From contig DGQK01000053.1 of assembly GCA_002390745.1 (NCBI GenBank), forward strand, positions 165 to 41,146: 40,982 bases of DNA, written 5' to 3'. Below the pieces are notes generated by a model. That model had not been told where the DNA came from. It saw nothing but the letters and a program-made list of their open reading frames with translations, and searched no databases. Shown here piece after piece: positions 1 through 7,036 of this stretch. The position numbers were made by a program, and so were the translations under genes. The DNA comes from Bacteroidetes bacterium UBA4416. GTDB taxonomy: Bacteria; Bacteroidota; Bacteroidia; B-17B0; Aurantibacillaceae. Position 1 is the first letter of the stretch. Each line of letters starts with the position of its first letter.

Positions 1-699
1 GCGCTGTACAGAGCAATCCCTTTCGCTCAGGTGGCAGGCCTTGCCATACTGGTCGCCCACAATCTGGATCTCAATATGGCGGGGTTCTTCAATATATTTT
101 TCCATGTACATGGCGCCGTTGCCGAAAGCAGCAGTAGCCTCATGTACGGCGCTGTCCCAGGCATTCTGGAAATCCTCTTCTTTCCAGATAATGCGCATCC
201 CCTTACCACCGCCACCGGCAGTTGCTTTGATGATGACCGGGTATTTAATGTCTTTGGCCAGCTTCATGCCTTCTTCGGCGCTCGATAAAAGGCCGTCGGA
301 GCCGGGAACACAGGGCACACCGTTTTTGATCATGGTGGCTTTCGCGTTACTCTTGTCGCCCATCTGGTTGATCATTTCCGGCGAAGCACCGATGAATTTG
401 ATCTTGTTTTGGCGGCAGATCTCCGAAAACTTGGCGTTTTCACTCAAAAAGCCATAGCCCGGGTGAATTGCATCGGCATTGGTGATTTCAGCAGCAGCAA
501 TGATGTTAGACATGCTCAGGTAGCTGTCCTTACTTGGCGGCGGGCCGATACAAACGGCTTCATCGGCAAATTTTACGTGAAGAGAATCCTTGTCGGCAGT
601 AGAATATACCGCTACCGTCTTAATTCCCATTTCCTTGCATGTTCTGATCACACGCAAGGCAATCTCGCCACGGTTGGCTATTAATATCTTTTTAAACAT
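1..699 (-). CDS. accC: Acetyl-CoA carboxylase biotin carboxylase subunit (partial, C-terminus beyond window)
   Basis: Biotin carboxylase makes carboxybiotin on the AccB carrier with ATP and bicarbonate, the first half-reaction of malonyl-CoA formation for fatty acid synthesis in the cytoplasm. The reading frame opens at the ATG whose complement is at 697-699 with the typical start MFKKILIANRGEIALRVIR. It continues with HPGYGFLSEN, the glycine-rich ATP-grasp loop KATAGGGGKGMRI and LSERDCSVQR, all hallmarks of the family. About 233 of the usual ~450 residues are present; the frame is still open at base 1, so the end lies outside the window. It lies 77 bp downstream of accB on the same strand, the usual accB-accC order, so the two are probably cotranscribed. 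Confidence 0.97.
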   Translation of the reverse strand, partial: MFKKILIANRGEIALRVIRTCKEMGIKTVAVYSTADKDSLHVKFADEAVCIGPPPSKDSYLSMSNIIAAAEITNADAIHPGYGFLSENAKFSEICRQNKIKFIGASPEMINQMGDKSNAKATMIKNGVPCVPGSDGLLSSAEEGMKLAKDIKYPVIIKATAGGGGKGMRIIWKEEDFQNAWDSAVHEATAAFGNGAMYMEKYIEEPRHIEIQIVGDQYGKACHLSERDCSVQR

Positions 700-776
700 G
701 ATGTGTGGTTTAAACGTTTGGACTTCCGGGACTGAAGTGATTCAACCGGAAACCGTAAACAATGAGCATTAAACAA

Positions 777-1274
777 TTAAGCCGGGTCAACCAGGAATAA
801 TGGCTGGTCGTACTCTACCGGGGTAGCGTCATTTACCAGAACTTTCACGATTTTGCCTTTTACTTCGCTTTCAATTTCATTGAAGAGCTTCATGGCTTCG
901 ATGATGCAAACGGCTTTGCCCACCTCGATATCATCGCCTACGTTTACAAAAGGAGGTTTTTCAGGAGAAGCCGAGCGATAGAAAGTACCGATCATCGGCG
1001 ATTTGATAGTTACGTATTTGGATTCGTCGCTGGCAGCAGTAGTGGCTGGTGGAGTTGTTGTCTGCTGAGCAGGGGCTGCTGTTACTGCTGGAGCTGCAGT
1101 CACCTGGGCGGGAGCTGTCGTGATCTGAGGAGCTGCCTGGTAAACAACCGCAGGGGCTGCCTGCTGCTTGCCTGTGCGGATCACTATTTTAACTTCTTTT
1201 GTCTCCAGTTCCACCTCGTTGACGCCACTCTTGGAAACAAATTTAATTAAGTCTTGAATTTCAGTTAATTTCAT
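777..1274 (-). CDS. accB: Biotin carboxyl carrier protein of acetyl-CoA carboxylase
   Basis: AccB carries the biotin that shuttles the carboxyl group from AccC to the carboxyltransferase AccA/AccD. The 165-residue protein has the three parts expected: an N-terminal helical segment (1-35), a flexible Ala/Pro/Thr/Gln-rich linker (about 38-82), and a C-terminal biotinyl domain (about 88-163). The biotin attachment motif EAMK is at residues 126-129, so Lys129 is the biotinylated residue, followed by LFNEIES as in family members. Its length is normal. A TAnnTTTG promoter box lies about 25 bp upstream of the start, so transcription probably begins here and runs into accC. Confidence 0.97.
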   Translation of the reverse strand: MKLTEIQDLIKFVSKSGVNEVELETKEVKIVIRTGKQQAAPAVVYQAAPQITTAPAQVTAAPAVTAAPAQQTTTPPATTAASDESKYVTIKSPMIGTFYRSASPEKPPFVNVGDDIEVGKAVCIIEAMKLFNEIESEVKGKIVKVLVNDATPVEYDQPLFLVDPA

Positions 1275-1299
1275 GTGTGTGAATTTTAGTTAGTGGGAA

Positions 1300-1307
1300 C
1301 AAAAGTA
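1300..1307 (-). promoter_or_regulatory. Putative -7 promoter box for accB
   Basis: On the minus strand this reads TACTTTTG, a full match to the Bacteroidota -7 consensus TAnnTTTG, and ends 25 bp before the accB start codon. I do not see a good TTTG at the -33 position, so this is a half-supported promoter. Confidence 0.5.
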
Positions 1308-1434
1308 TCAATTTTTTATAAAACCGACCTGAAATGAGGTGGTTTTCTGCAAAAAACCGCTTTTTTAGTGAAAAAATCCTATTTATCAGGAAGATAAATA
1401 ATTGAACGGCTAAATGTGAATAAAATCTCCCCGC

Positions 1435-1884
1435 TTAGCGGATTCTATCCGCACTTCTTACTAATTGCTCGTCTTTTTTGATAAAGTGGCCTGCCAGGAA
1501 GGCAAAAGCGGCACCTATAAGAGGAAGAAATGCACCAAAGGTGAAATGAACATTGGCCACATCGCCTTTAAAGAAGTTCAGCAGAAAGAATAAACCTGTC
1601 ACAAAAACGGACAATAATACGGTGAGGTTCGCCAGCTTATATTGTAAGATGCGGTTTTTGAACTGAAAAATGGTGATAAACGATAAAAGAATGACGAGGA
1701 TATCCAGGATCAAAGGAAAATAGATCTGGCTGCTGATCACATCCCCATGTTTCAGCCCTTCTATCAGGCTCAGCCCGACAGCCAGCGGCGTGGTGATCTC
1801 AATGGTAAGGAAAGGGACAAATAAGGTAATGACAGCAATGATCGCTGTCGCTAATAAAAAGAGGGTTTGTTTACGTTGAATCAT
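1435..1884 (-). CDS. DUF4293 family membrane protein
   Basis: This 149-residue protein has four hydrophobic segments at about 8-28, 55-75, 85-108 and 118-136, short loops, and a charged C-terminal tail (KKDEQLVRSADRIR), so it should be a small inner-membrane protein with both ends probably cytoplasmic. The start MIQRKQTLFLL and the overall layout match the DUF4293 family, which I know only from Bacteroidota and for which no function is established. The first hydrophobic stretch follows RKQT directly, which supports this start. A TACTTTTG box ends only 5 bp before the ATG. The gene lies 160 bp upstream of accB on the same strand and is probably a separate transcription unit. Confidence 0.85.
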   Translation of the reverse strand: MIQRKQTLFLLATAIIAVITLFVPFLTIEITTPLAVGLSLIEGLKHGDVISSQIYFPLILDILVILLSFITIFQFKNRILQYKLANLTVLLSVFVTGLFFLLNFFKGDVANVHFTFGAFLPLIGAAFAFLAGHFIKKDEQLVRSADRIR

Positions 1885-1889
1885 GGTTG

Positions 1890-1897
1890 CAAAAGTA
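1890..1897 (-). promoter_or_regulatory. Putative -7 promoter box for the DUF4293 gene, almost abutting the start codon
   Basis: The minus strand reads TACTTTTG, matching TAnnTTTG, and is followed by CAACC and then the ATG at 1884. Transcription starting a few bases beyond this box would give a leaderless or nearly leaderless mRNA. No clear -33 TTTG at the right distance was seen. Confidence 0.45.
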
Positions 1898-1931
1898 AGC
1901 GTTTTGTAAAAAACAGCTGTAAGAGATTTGC

Positions 1932-2083
1932 CAAAGTTTTAAACTTTAATAGGCAAGGATTTAGTCCGGTGCTCAAAAAAAGCAACCATTGTTTTCGGCC
2001 GGGTTACAAACCATATAGCTTTTTCCTAAAGTTTTAAGCTTTCCCCAAGAGCTTTTCCAAAGTTCAAAACTTTGGAAAAGCTC
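1932..2083. repeat. Cluster of AAAGTTTTAAACTTT-type inverted repeats with one perfect hairpin
   Basis: Three related AT-rich inverted repeats lie in the 310-bp gap between the divergent DUF4293 and arginine decarboxylase genes: 1932-1947, 2028-2042 and 2049-2083. The last is a perfect 16-bp stem (arms 2049-2064 and 2068-2083, core CCAAAGTT/AACTTTGG) with a 3-base loop. There is no T-run typical of a terminator. Similar palindromes are common as dispersed intergenic repeats in Bacteroidota; a regulatory role is possible but not shown. Confidence 0.7.
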
Positions 2084-2159
2084 CAGGCAGCAATTTTGTA
2101 AAGCAAACCTTAATTAACAATCATTTTAACTTTAAAATCCAAATAACTTACATTTACCC

Positions 2160-2190
2160 TTTGCAGTATGATGTAGGCGACTTACATTTG
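2160..2190 (+). promoter_or_regulatory. Bacteroidota-type promoter (TTTG-N19-TACATTTG) for the arginine decarboxylase gene
   Basis: A -33 TTTG (2160-2163) and a -7 TACATTTG (2183-2190) are separated by exactly 19 bp, a full match to the known Bacteroidota housekeeping promoter. The start codon of the downstream gene lies only 4 bp beyond the -7 box, so the transcript probably starts at or very near the ATG. Confidence 0.75.
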
Positions 2191-2194
2191 CTCT

Positions 2195-3592
2195 ATGGAA
2201 AACAAATATCAAAACCTGATCGAGCAGACTTTCGATTTTCCGCAGGAATCGTTTGAAGTGGCGGATGACCAATTGTATTTCAACGATATTCCCCTCATGG
2301 ATATCATCAAACAATATGGTACTCCTTTGAAGATCACATATTTGCCAAAGATCACCTCCCAGATCCAGAAAGCCAAGCGTATGTTCAATGTGGCTATGGC
2401 CAAGGCCGATTATAAAGGGAAATATGTGTACTGCTACTGTACTAAAAGCTCCCATTTCTCCTTTGTACTGGATGAAGTGCTCAAGAACGATGTACATATT
2501 GAGACCTCTTCGGCTTATGATATCCAGATCATTAAAGAACAATATAAGAAGAAGAAGATCACCAAAGATACCTATATCATCTGCAACGGGTATAAGAAGA
2601 CGAACTATAAGCAGTACATCTCGGATCTGATCAATGATGGCTTCAACGTGATTCCCGTATTGGATCACCTGGATGAGTTTGAATACTATAAAAAGAATGT
2701 GAAAGCGGCGAAGTGCAAGCTGGGGATCAGGATCAGCACGGAGGAAGAGCCTTCCTTTGCTTTTTATTCTTCGAGGCTGGGTGTTCGCTACAATGAGATC
2801 ATTGACCTTTACAGGCAAAAAATCCAGAACAATCCCAAATTTGAGCTCAAACTGCTGCACTTCTTCATTAACAACGGCATTAAGGATACCATCTATTATT
2901 GGACGGAGCTTAACAAATGTCTCAATATCTATAAGGAGCTCAAGAAGATATGTCCTACGCTCGACTCGCTCAACATCGGCGGTGGAATGCCGATCCGCAC
3001 CTCGCTGAGCTTTGATTACAACTACGAGTACATGGTGGAAGAGATCGTGTCGCAGATAAAAACCTTCTGCACGCAGCACGAAATTGATGAACCCAATATC
3101 TTTACCGAGTTCGGATCCTTTACTGTGGCAGAAAGCGGGGCAACCCTGTATTCCATTATCGACCAGAAACAACAGAACGACCGGGAGCAATGGTATATGA
3201 TCGATAGTTCCTTTATTACTACCTTGCCCGATACCTGGGGCATCAACCAGCGCTTTATCTTGCTGGCGGTAAACAACTGGGATAAGCCCTATGTGCCGGT
3301 AAACCTTGGCGGGCTTACCTGCGATAGCATGGATTACTATAACAGCGAGGCTCATACCAACCAGGTGTTTTTGCCGAAAATAGAGAAAACGGACAAGCAA
3401 CCTTTATACATTGGCTTTTTCCATACAGGTGCCTACCAGGAGGCCCTGAGCGGCTATGGCGGCACACAGCATTGTCTTGTTCCGGCGCCCAAGCATGTGC
3501 TCATTGACCGTGATGAAGACGGAAAGCTTACTACCAAGCTTTTCGCCAAAGAGCAGAGCTATAAATCGATGCTGAAAATTTTGGGGTATTAA
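2195..3592 (+). CDS. speA: Arginine decarboxylase, alanine-racemase-fold PLP enzyme
   Basis: Predicted cytoplasmic PLP enzyme that decarboxylates arginine to agmatine for polyamine synthesis. The 465-residue protein has the fold-type III barrel followed by a C-terminal beta domain. The PLP lysine is probably Lys84 (YCYCTKSSHF). The phosphate-binding loop GGGMP is at 262-266, TEFGSF at 304-309 corresponds to the EPGR region of the superfamily, and the second active-site motif TCDSMD (Cys376) and TGAYQ (411-415) follow. It lacks the large insertion of proteobacterial SpeA but matches the ~465-residue form usual in Bacteroidota. A related basic-amino-acid or diaminopimelate decarboxylase specificity cannot be excluded by sequence alone. 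The gene has its own promoter and stands apart from its neighbours. The first in-frame downstream ATG would remove the conserved N-terminus, so the start at 2195 is favoured. Confidence 0.85.
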   Translation: MENKYQNLIEQTFDFPQESFEVADDQLYFNDIPLMDIIKQYGTPLKITYLPKITSQIQKAKRMFNVAMAKADYKGKYVYCYCTKSSHFSFVLDEVLKNDVHIETSSAYDIQIIKEQYKKKKITKDTYIICNGYKKTNYKQYISDLINDGFNVIPVLDHLDEFEYYKKNVKAAKCKLGIRISTEEEPSFAFYSSRLGVRYNEIIDLYRQKIQNNPKFELKLLHFFINNGIKDTIYYWTELNKCLNIYKELKKICPTLDSLNIGGGMPIRTSLSFDYNYEYMVEEIVSQIKTFCTQHEIDEPNIFTEFGSFTVAESGATLYSIIDQKQQNDREQWYMIDSSFITTLPDTWGINQRFILLAVNNWDKPYVPVNLGGLTCDSMDYYNSEAHTNQVFLPKIEKTDKQPLYIGFFHTGAYQEALSGYGGTQHCLVPAPKHVLIDRDEDGKLTTKLFAKEQSYKSMLKILGY

Positions 3593-3647
3593 ATTTGCGG
3601 GATTAAACCAAATGCTTACCTTTCGATTTCTTTAACTCACTCCCTCA

Positions 3648-4334
3648 TTGAAATCATTAAGAATCATAGTTTCGGTTTTATCGGCCAGCTCGTTATTTTT
3701 ACTGGGCTCCTGTCGGAGCGACAAAAAAACCGAAAATGCGTTAACGGAAGGTGTCATCGAGTATAATGCTTCCGTGGTGGATGAGAGCCATCCTATGGCA
3801 GGCCTGGCTCCGAGCACCGCTACCGTAAAATTCAAGGACAATAAATTTGAGCTCGAAATGAGCACCATGGGTATTTTCAATACCATGTTTGTGAGTGACC
3901 CGGGTAAAAGAACACTTACCCAGATGGTGAAATTTATGGATATCAAAGATGCCTGTATTCAGAAAGAATCCGACCTTGCGGCTGAGAATAACGATTACGA
4001 ACTCAGCTTCAAGGAAACGAAGGATACCAAAAAAATAGCGGGCTTTAAATGCAAAAAAGTGAAGGCTACAATGGTGCATAATCCTTCGGTGTCTTTCGAT
4101 ATCTATTACACCGATGAGCTGGGCTCCGACAGCATTAATCACCTTTCTCCTTACAAATCCATTAAAGGCATGCTGATGCAATACCGCTTGAAGAAGCTCG
4201 GCCTGGAGATGTGCTTTACCGCCACTTCTGTCAAAAAGGAAGAAATAAAGGATGAAACATTTGAAGTGCCGGCTTATTACAAGATCGTCACCCGCGCCGA
4301 AATGGAGAAGCTGTTTGCCGACATCCAGAAGTAG
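3648..4334 (+). CDS. Exported lipoprotein of unknown function (DUF4412/GLPGLI-like), TTG start
   Basis: The protein (228 residues) opens with a lipoprotein signal peptide ending in LLGSC, so it should be lipid-anchored at Cys22. The mature part is a beta-rich domain with EGVIEYNASV, KKIAGFKCKKVKATM and a C-terminal TRAEMEKL. The same order of motifs occurs in the next gene, so the two are probably distant paralogues of the DUF4412/GLPGLI-like group found in Bacteroidota envelopes; no function is known. The start is TTG at 3648: an in-frame stop at 3633-3635 and the lack of an ATG before the signal peptide leave no better choice. Confidence 0.7.
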   Translation: MKSLRIIVSVLSASSLFLLGSCRSDKKTENALTEGVIEYNASVVDESHPMAGLAPSTATVKFKDNKFELEMSTMGIFNTMFVSDPGKRTLTQMVKFMDIKDACIQKESDLAAENNDYELSFKETKDTKKIAGFKCKKVKATMVHNPSVSFDIYYTDELGSDSINHLSPYKSIKGMLMQYRLKKLGLEMCFTATSVKKEEIKDETFEVPAYYKIVTRAEMEKLFADIQK

Positions 4335-4486
4335 CGTTCCTGTGCAGCTCTACAAGGCTTGTTCCCGTTTTTACCTGAAATCTTACCATTTAGCATTTTT
4401 TTCAAGCATCTTATGCTTAAATTCTTTATTTTGCGTGCTAAAAGAGTCTTAACAGATAACGATCAAATTATCCAAAAAACAAAACC

Positions 4487-5167
4487 ATGAAAATAAAATG
4501 TTTATCCCTGGCTGTGGCCCTAATGTCGGTTGTATCACTCAACGCGCAAATCAAAGAAGGCTCTGTATTGTATGATATGAAAATAGAAGGCTTACCGCCT
4601 GAGCAGGCTGCCATGATGGGAGATATGGAAATGAAAGTAACGTTCAAGAACGCAAAATCCCTGACTGAGGTTAATTCCATGATGTTCACACAGCAAATAT
4701 CGGCCGACGAGAACGGGATGGTGATGCTGATGGAGCAAATGGGAAATAAAATTGCGGTGAAGCAAACCAAAGCCGAAATGGAAAAGGAAGAAGCTAAATC
4801 GAAAGACAAACCGGCAGATCCTAAAATTGAATATTTTAACGATGTGAAAACCATTGCGGGTTATGAATGCAAAAAAGCCATTGTCACGGTAGTTGACAAA
4901 GACAAGAAAGAAAATAAAGTGGAAATGTGGTATTCCGAAAAATTTGAAAACCCTAATAAAGAAGGCAAAGGCAGAGGTCAGGCCATGATGAAGGGAATTA
5001 AGGGAATGCCTTTTGAATATACAACGACCATGGGGCCAATGAAAATTAAGGTACTGGCCAAAGAAGTATCCACTGATCCGGTTCCGGATTCTAAATTCGT
5101 TTTATCTACCGATGGTTATAAAATGATGACTACGGATGAGTTAAAAGCCATGTCAGGAGGGAAATAA
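4487..5167 (+). CDS. Exported protein of unknown function (DUF4412/GLPGLI-like)
   Basis: A Sec signal peptide with a likely cleavage after SLNAQ (about residue 21) leads into a ~205-residue mature domain that starts KEGSVLYDMKIEG and is rich in Met and Lys. It contains KTIAGYECKKAIVTV and ends with SKFVLSTDGYKMMTTDELKAM, motifs that line up with the previous gene. The protein should be periplasmic or surface-exposed. An AAGCAT-ctt-ATGCTT inverted repeat lies at 4414-4428 upstream, and two terminators follow the stop codon, so the gene is probably transcribed from its own promoter in the 152-bp gap. No enzymatic motif is visible and I cannot assign a role. Confidence 0.7.
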   Translation: MKIKCLSLAVALMSVVSLNAQIKEGSVLYDMKIEGLPPEQAAMMGDMEMKVTFKNAKSLTEVNSMMFTQQISADENGMVMLMEQMGNKIAVKQTKAEMEKEEAKSKDKPADPKIEYFNDVKTIAGYECKKAIVTVVDKDKKENKVEMWYSEKFENPNKEGKGRGQAMMKGIKGMPFEYTTTMGPMKIKVLAKEVSTDPVPDSKFVLSTDGYKMMTTDELKAMSGGK

Positions 5168-5190
5168 AACCTTGCTGCATCTGATAAAGA

Positions 5191-5226
5191 AACGTCCCGC
5201 CACGATGATCATGGCGGGACGTTTTT
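5191..5226 (+). terminator. Rho-independent terminator after the DUF4412-like gene
   Basis: An 11-bp perfect stem (arms AACGTCCCGCC 5191-5201 and GGCGGGACGTT 5213-5223) is followed by a T-run at 5222-5226. Confidence 0.9.
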
Positions 5227-5235
5227 GCTTTTAGC

Positions 5236-5263
5236 CCTGTGATCATCCACACAGGTTTTTCTT
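5236..5263 (+). terminator. Second, tandem terminator hairpin
   Basis: CCTGTG (5236-5241) pairs with CACAGG (5250-5255) and is followed by TTTTTCTT. It lies just 10 bp after the first terminator and would protect the convergent gldN gene from read-through. Confidence 0.6.
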
Positions 5264-5361
5264 ATTGTCGTTGAGTAAATTTCAGTATCACGGCCAATGG
5301 AAGTATTGTCGAGCCAACTCTTTATTTACAGATCACAACAGCTACCGGGTAAGTTTGGTGG

Positions 5362-6219
5362 TCAATGGTTCCAGAGATCATGTTCGAATTTGGCAATGTC
5401 GAGGCGGATGTTTTCGGCTTCCACCAAAGCGTCGATGCCTTTCTGGTATTGTTCGATGCTGCGATCGGCGACGTTGGATTCTTTGATGATATGGCTTGAA
5501 AATTGCCGCTTCCAGAATACATCGTCGAGGCTGCGCCGCTCCGAATCGTTCTTATAGTTGTAGACATCCGATGCGGCAAAGTAAGAACGGCAGGCCGGGA
5601 AATAGACCCAGAACAACTCCCGGAAATAATCGCGCTCCTCGTTATACTCCATGGCCGCAATGCCTACGATACGCACATCCAGCGTGGATTTTTGCCGGTC
5701 GAAGAACCAGTCTTCCTTAAGCACATACTTCAGTACCCGGCTGTAGATGCCCGTAGAATCGGCCACCAGTACCATGGTGGGAGGCAGCTCATTGCCGTAA
5801 ATGTCGTAAGTGATCTGCTCCACCGAATCCAGCTTTACCAGGCGGCTCCTGGCCTCGCTGAGCGAATAGGGCACCATAAACTGCTCGTCCTTGAAGGCGA
5901 TGATCTCCCCGTTTAAAATATGTTTGCTGAGTGCCTGGATCAGTGAACTGCGGCAGGCATTCAGCTCAAGCGGATAGTACAAGGGCTGGTTTTGTTTTTC
6001 GCGCAGGTCGATCTCGCGCCATACCCGTTTTTGCCACATCACATCGCCCTCGCGCAAATGCGTGTAAGGGATCTGTCGCCTGCCGCCGATGTTCTCCTTG
6101 CTGAAGGGATTGCAGGGATTGTCGGGCATAACGGGTTTCCTCCGGAGCGTGTCTTCACCAAAGGCCAGGCTGCTATGGAGAATCAAAGCAAAGAGAAAGA
6201 TGTGGCAGTAGATTTTCAT
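5362..6219 (-). CDS. gldN: Type IX secretion / gliding motility protein GldN, encoded alone
   Basis: GldN (PorN) is a periplasmic part of the GldK-N ring of the type IX secretion system. The 285-residue product carries a signal peptide (KIYCHIFLFALIL...), then the family-typical segment IPYTHLREGDVMWQKRVWRE, IDLREKQNQPLYYPLE, KEDWFFDRQKSTLDVRIVGI and ELFWVYFPACRSYF. I place the start at 6219 rather than at 6240 because the hydrophobic signal peptide then begins immediately after KIYCH. In most genomes gldN closes a gldK-gldL-gldM-gldN operon; here it stands alone, 70 bp after a LytTR response regulator on the same strand, so it may be an accessory copy (GldO-like) rather than the main one. 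Confidence 0.87.
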   Translation of the reverse strand: MKIYCHIFLFALILHSSLAFGEDTLRRKPVMPDNPCNPFSKENIGGRRQIPYTHLREGDVMWQKRVWREIDLREKQNQPLYYPLELNACRSSLIQALSKHILNGEIIAFKDEQFMVPYSLSEARSRLVKLDSVEQITYDIYGNELPPTMVLVADSTGIYSRVLKYVLKEDWFFDRQKSTLDVRIVGIAAMEYNEERDYFRELFWVYFPACRSYFAASDVYNYKNDSERRSLDDVFWKRQFSSHIIKESNVADRSIEQYQKGIDALVEAENIRLDIAKFEHDLWNH

Positions 6220-6289
6220 GGTGTCGTGTTTTACATGCACTTATAACTCCACCATGCATTTTAAGATACAGAGTATTTATTCCGTTAGT

Positions 6290-7036
6290 TCATTGAATGA
6301 TCTTCAGGCGGTCAAAAAGCCCGCTGCGAAAGGTTTTGCTCACGGGTATGATTTTTTGATTGCTCATCTCCACTTCCATGTAAGCGGTATCGATGCGTTT
6401 TATGTTCGAGGAATTGATGATGTGGTTCCGGTGGATGCGGCAAAAAGAGGTAGGTAGCTCGGTTTCCAGTTCCTTGAGCGACTTCTGCACAAGGAAGCGG
6501 TTGTCGGGGGTGTGCACACTGCAGTATTTCCCATCTACGTCAATGCTGTCGATGCTGGCGAGGGGCACTTTGAACAAATAGTTCCCTTTTTTGAAATAGA
6601 GATCCTCTTTGACGAGTGCTGAGTTCCCGGTATTGGCGGTAAAGAGCCCCGGTGAATTGACGCTCAGCTCCACGGCCAGCTCGATGGCAAACTCCAGCTC
6701 ACGCGCATGGAAAGGCTTGAGCAGGTAATTGAAGGGATTGGTTTTCCTGGCCATTTCAAAGGTTTCCTGGTCCATCAGGTGTGTTAGGAAAATCACAGGC
6801 TTACGTTTCGAAGGCGTTTCATTGATCTTCTCTGCGATGTTGATCCCGTCTTTTTTGCCATGCAGCATAATATCTACGATCAGCACATCAGGTGTATGCG
6901 CATAGAACAGGCCCAGTGCGGTTTCCAGCGAATCGGCAATTCCCACGACTTCGTAGGAAAGTTCTCTAAGCGTGGTTTCCAGGAAGGTTGCTTCTTCCGG
7001 GTTGTCTTCTACAATCAGTATGTTCAGGGAGTTCAT
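6290..7036 (-). CDS. LytTR-family response regulator
   Basis: The protein (248 residues) has an N-terminal receiver domain (about 5-120) with the acidic pocket Glu10/Asp11, the phospho-acceptor Asp55 (VLIVDIML), Thr85 and Lys107 (LLKPF), followed by a C-terminal LytTR DNA-binding domain (about 145-245: YSVHTP... region, FCRIHRNHIIN, KIIPVSKTFR). LytTR regulators bind pairs of direct repeats about 21 bp apart. Its start overlaps the stop of the upstream histidine kinase by 4 bp (ATGA), so the two are translationally coupled partners. Four tandem 21-bp repeats at 9581-9664, in front of the divergent DUF2589 cassette, are the obvious candidate target. Confidence 0.93.
   Translation of the reverse strand: MNSLNILIVEDNPEEATFLETTLRELSYEVVGIADSLETALGLFYAHTPDVLIVDIMLHGKKDGINIAEKINETPSKRKPVIFLTHLMDQETFEMARKTNPFNYLLKPFHARELEFAIELAVELSVNSPGLFTANTGNSALVKEDLYFKKGNYLFKVPLASIDSIDVDGKYCSVHTPDNRFLVQKSLKELETELPTSFCRIHRNHIINSSNIKRIDTAYMEVEMSNQKIIPVSKTFRSGLFDRLKIIQ

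Noticed and set aside
2132..3400. Long minus-strand frame (422 codons) opposite the arginine decarboxylase gene
   Set aside because: It is the mirror of a real, well-conserved gene; the translation has no recognisable domain and its composition (many Ile/Val/Asp/His runs) is that of antisense frames.
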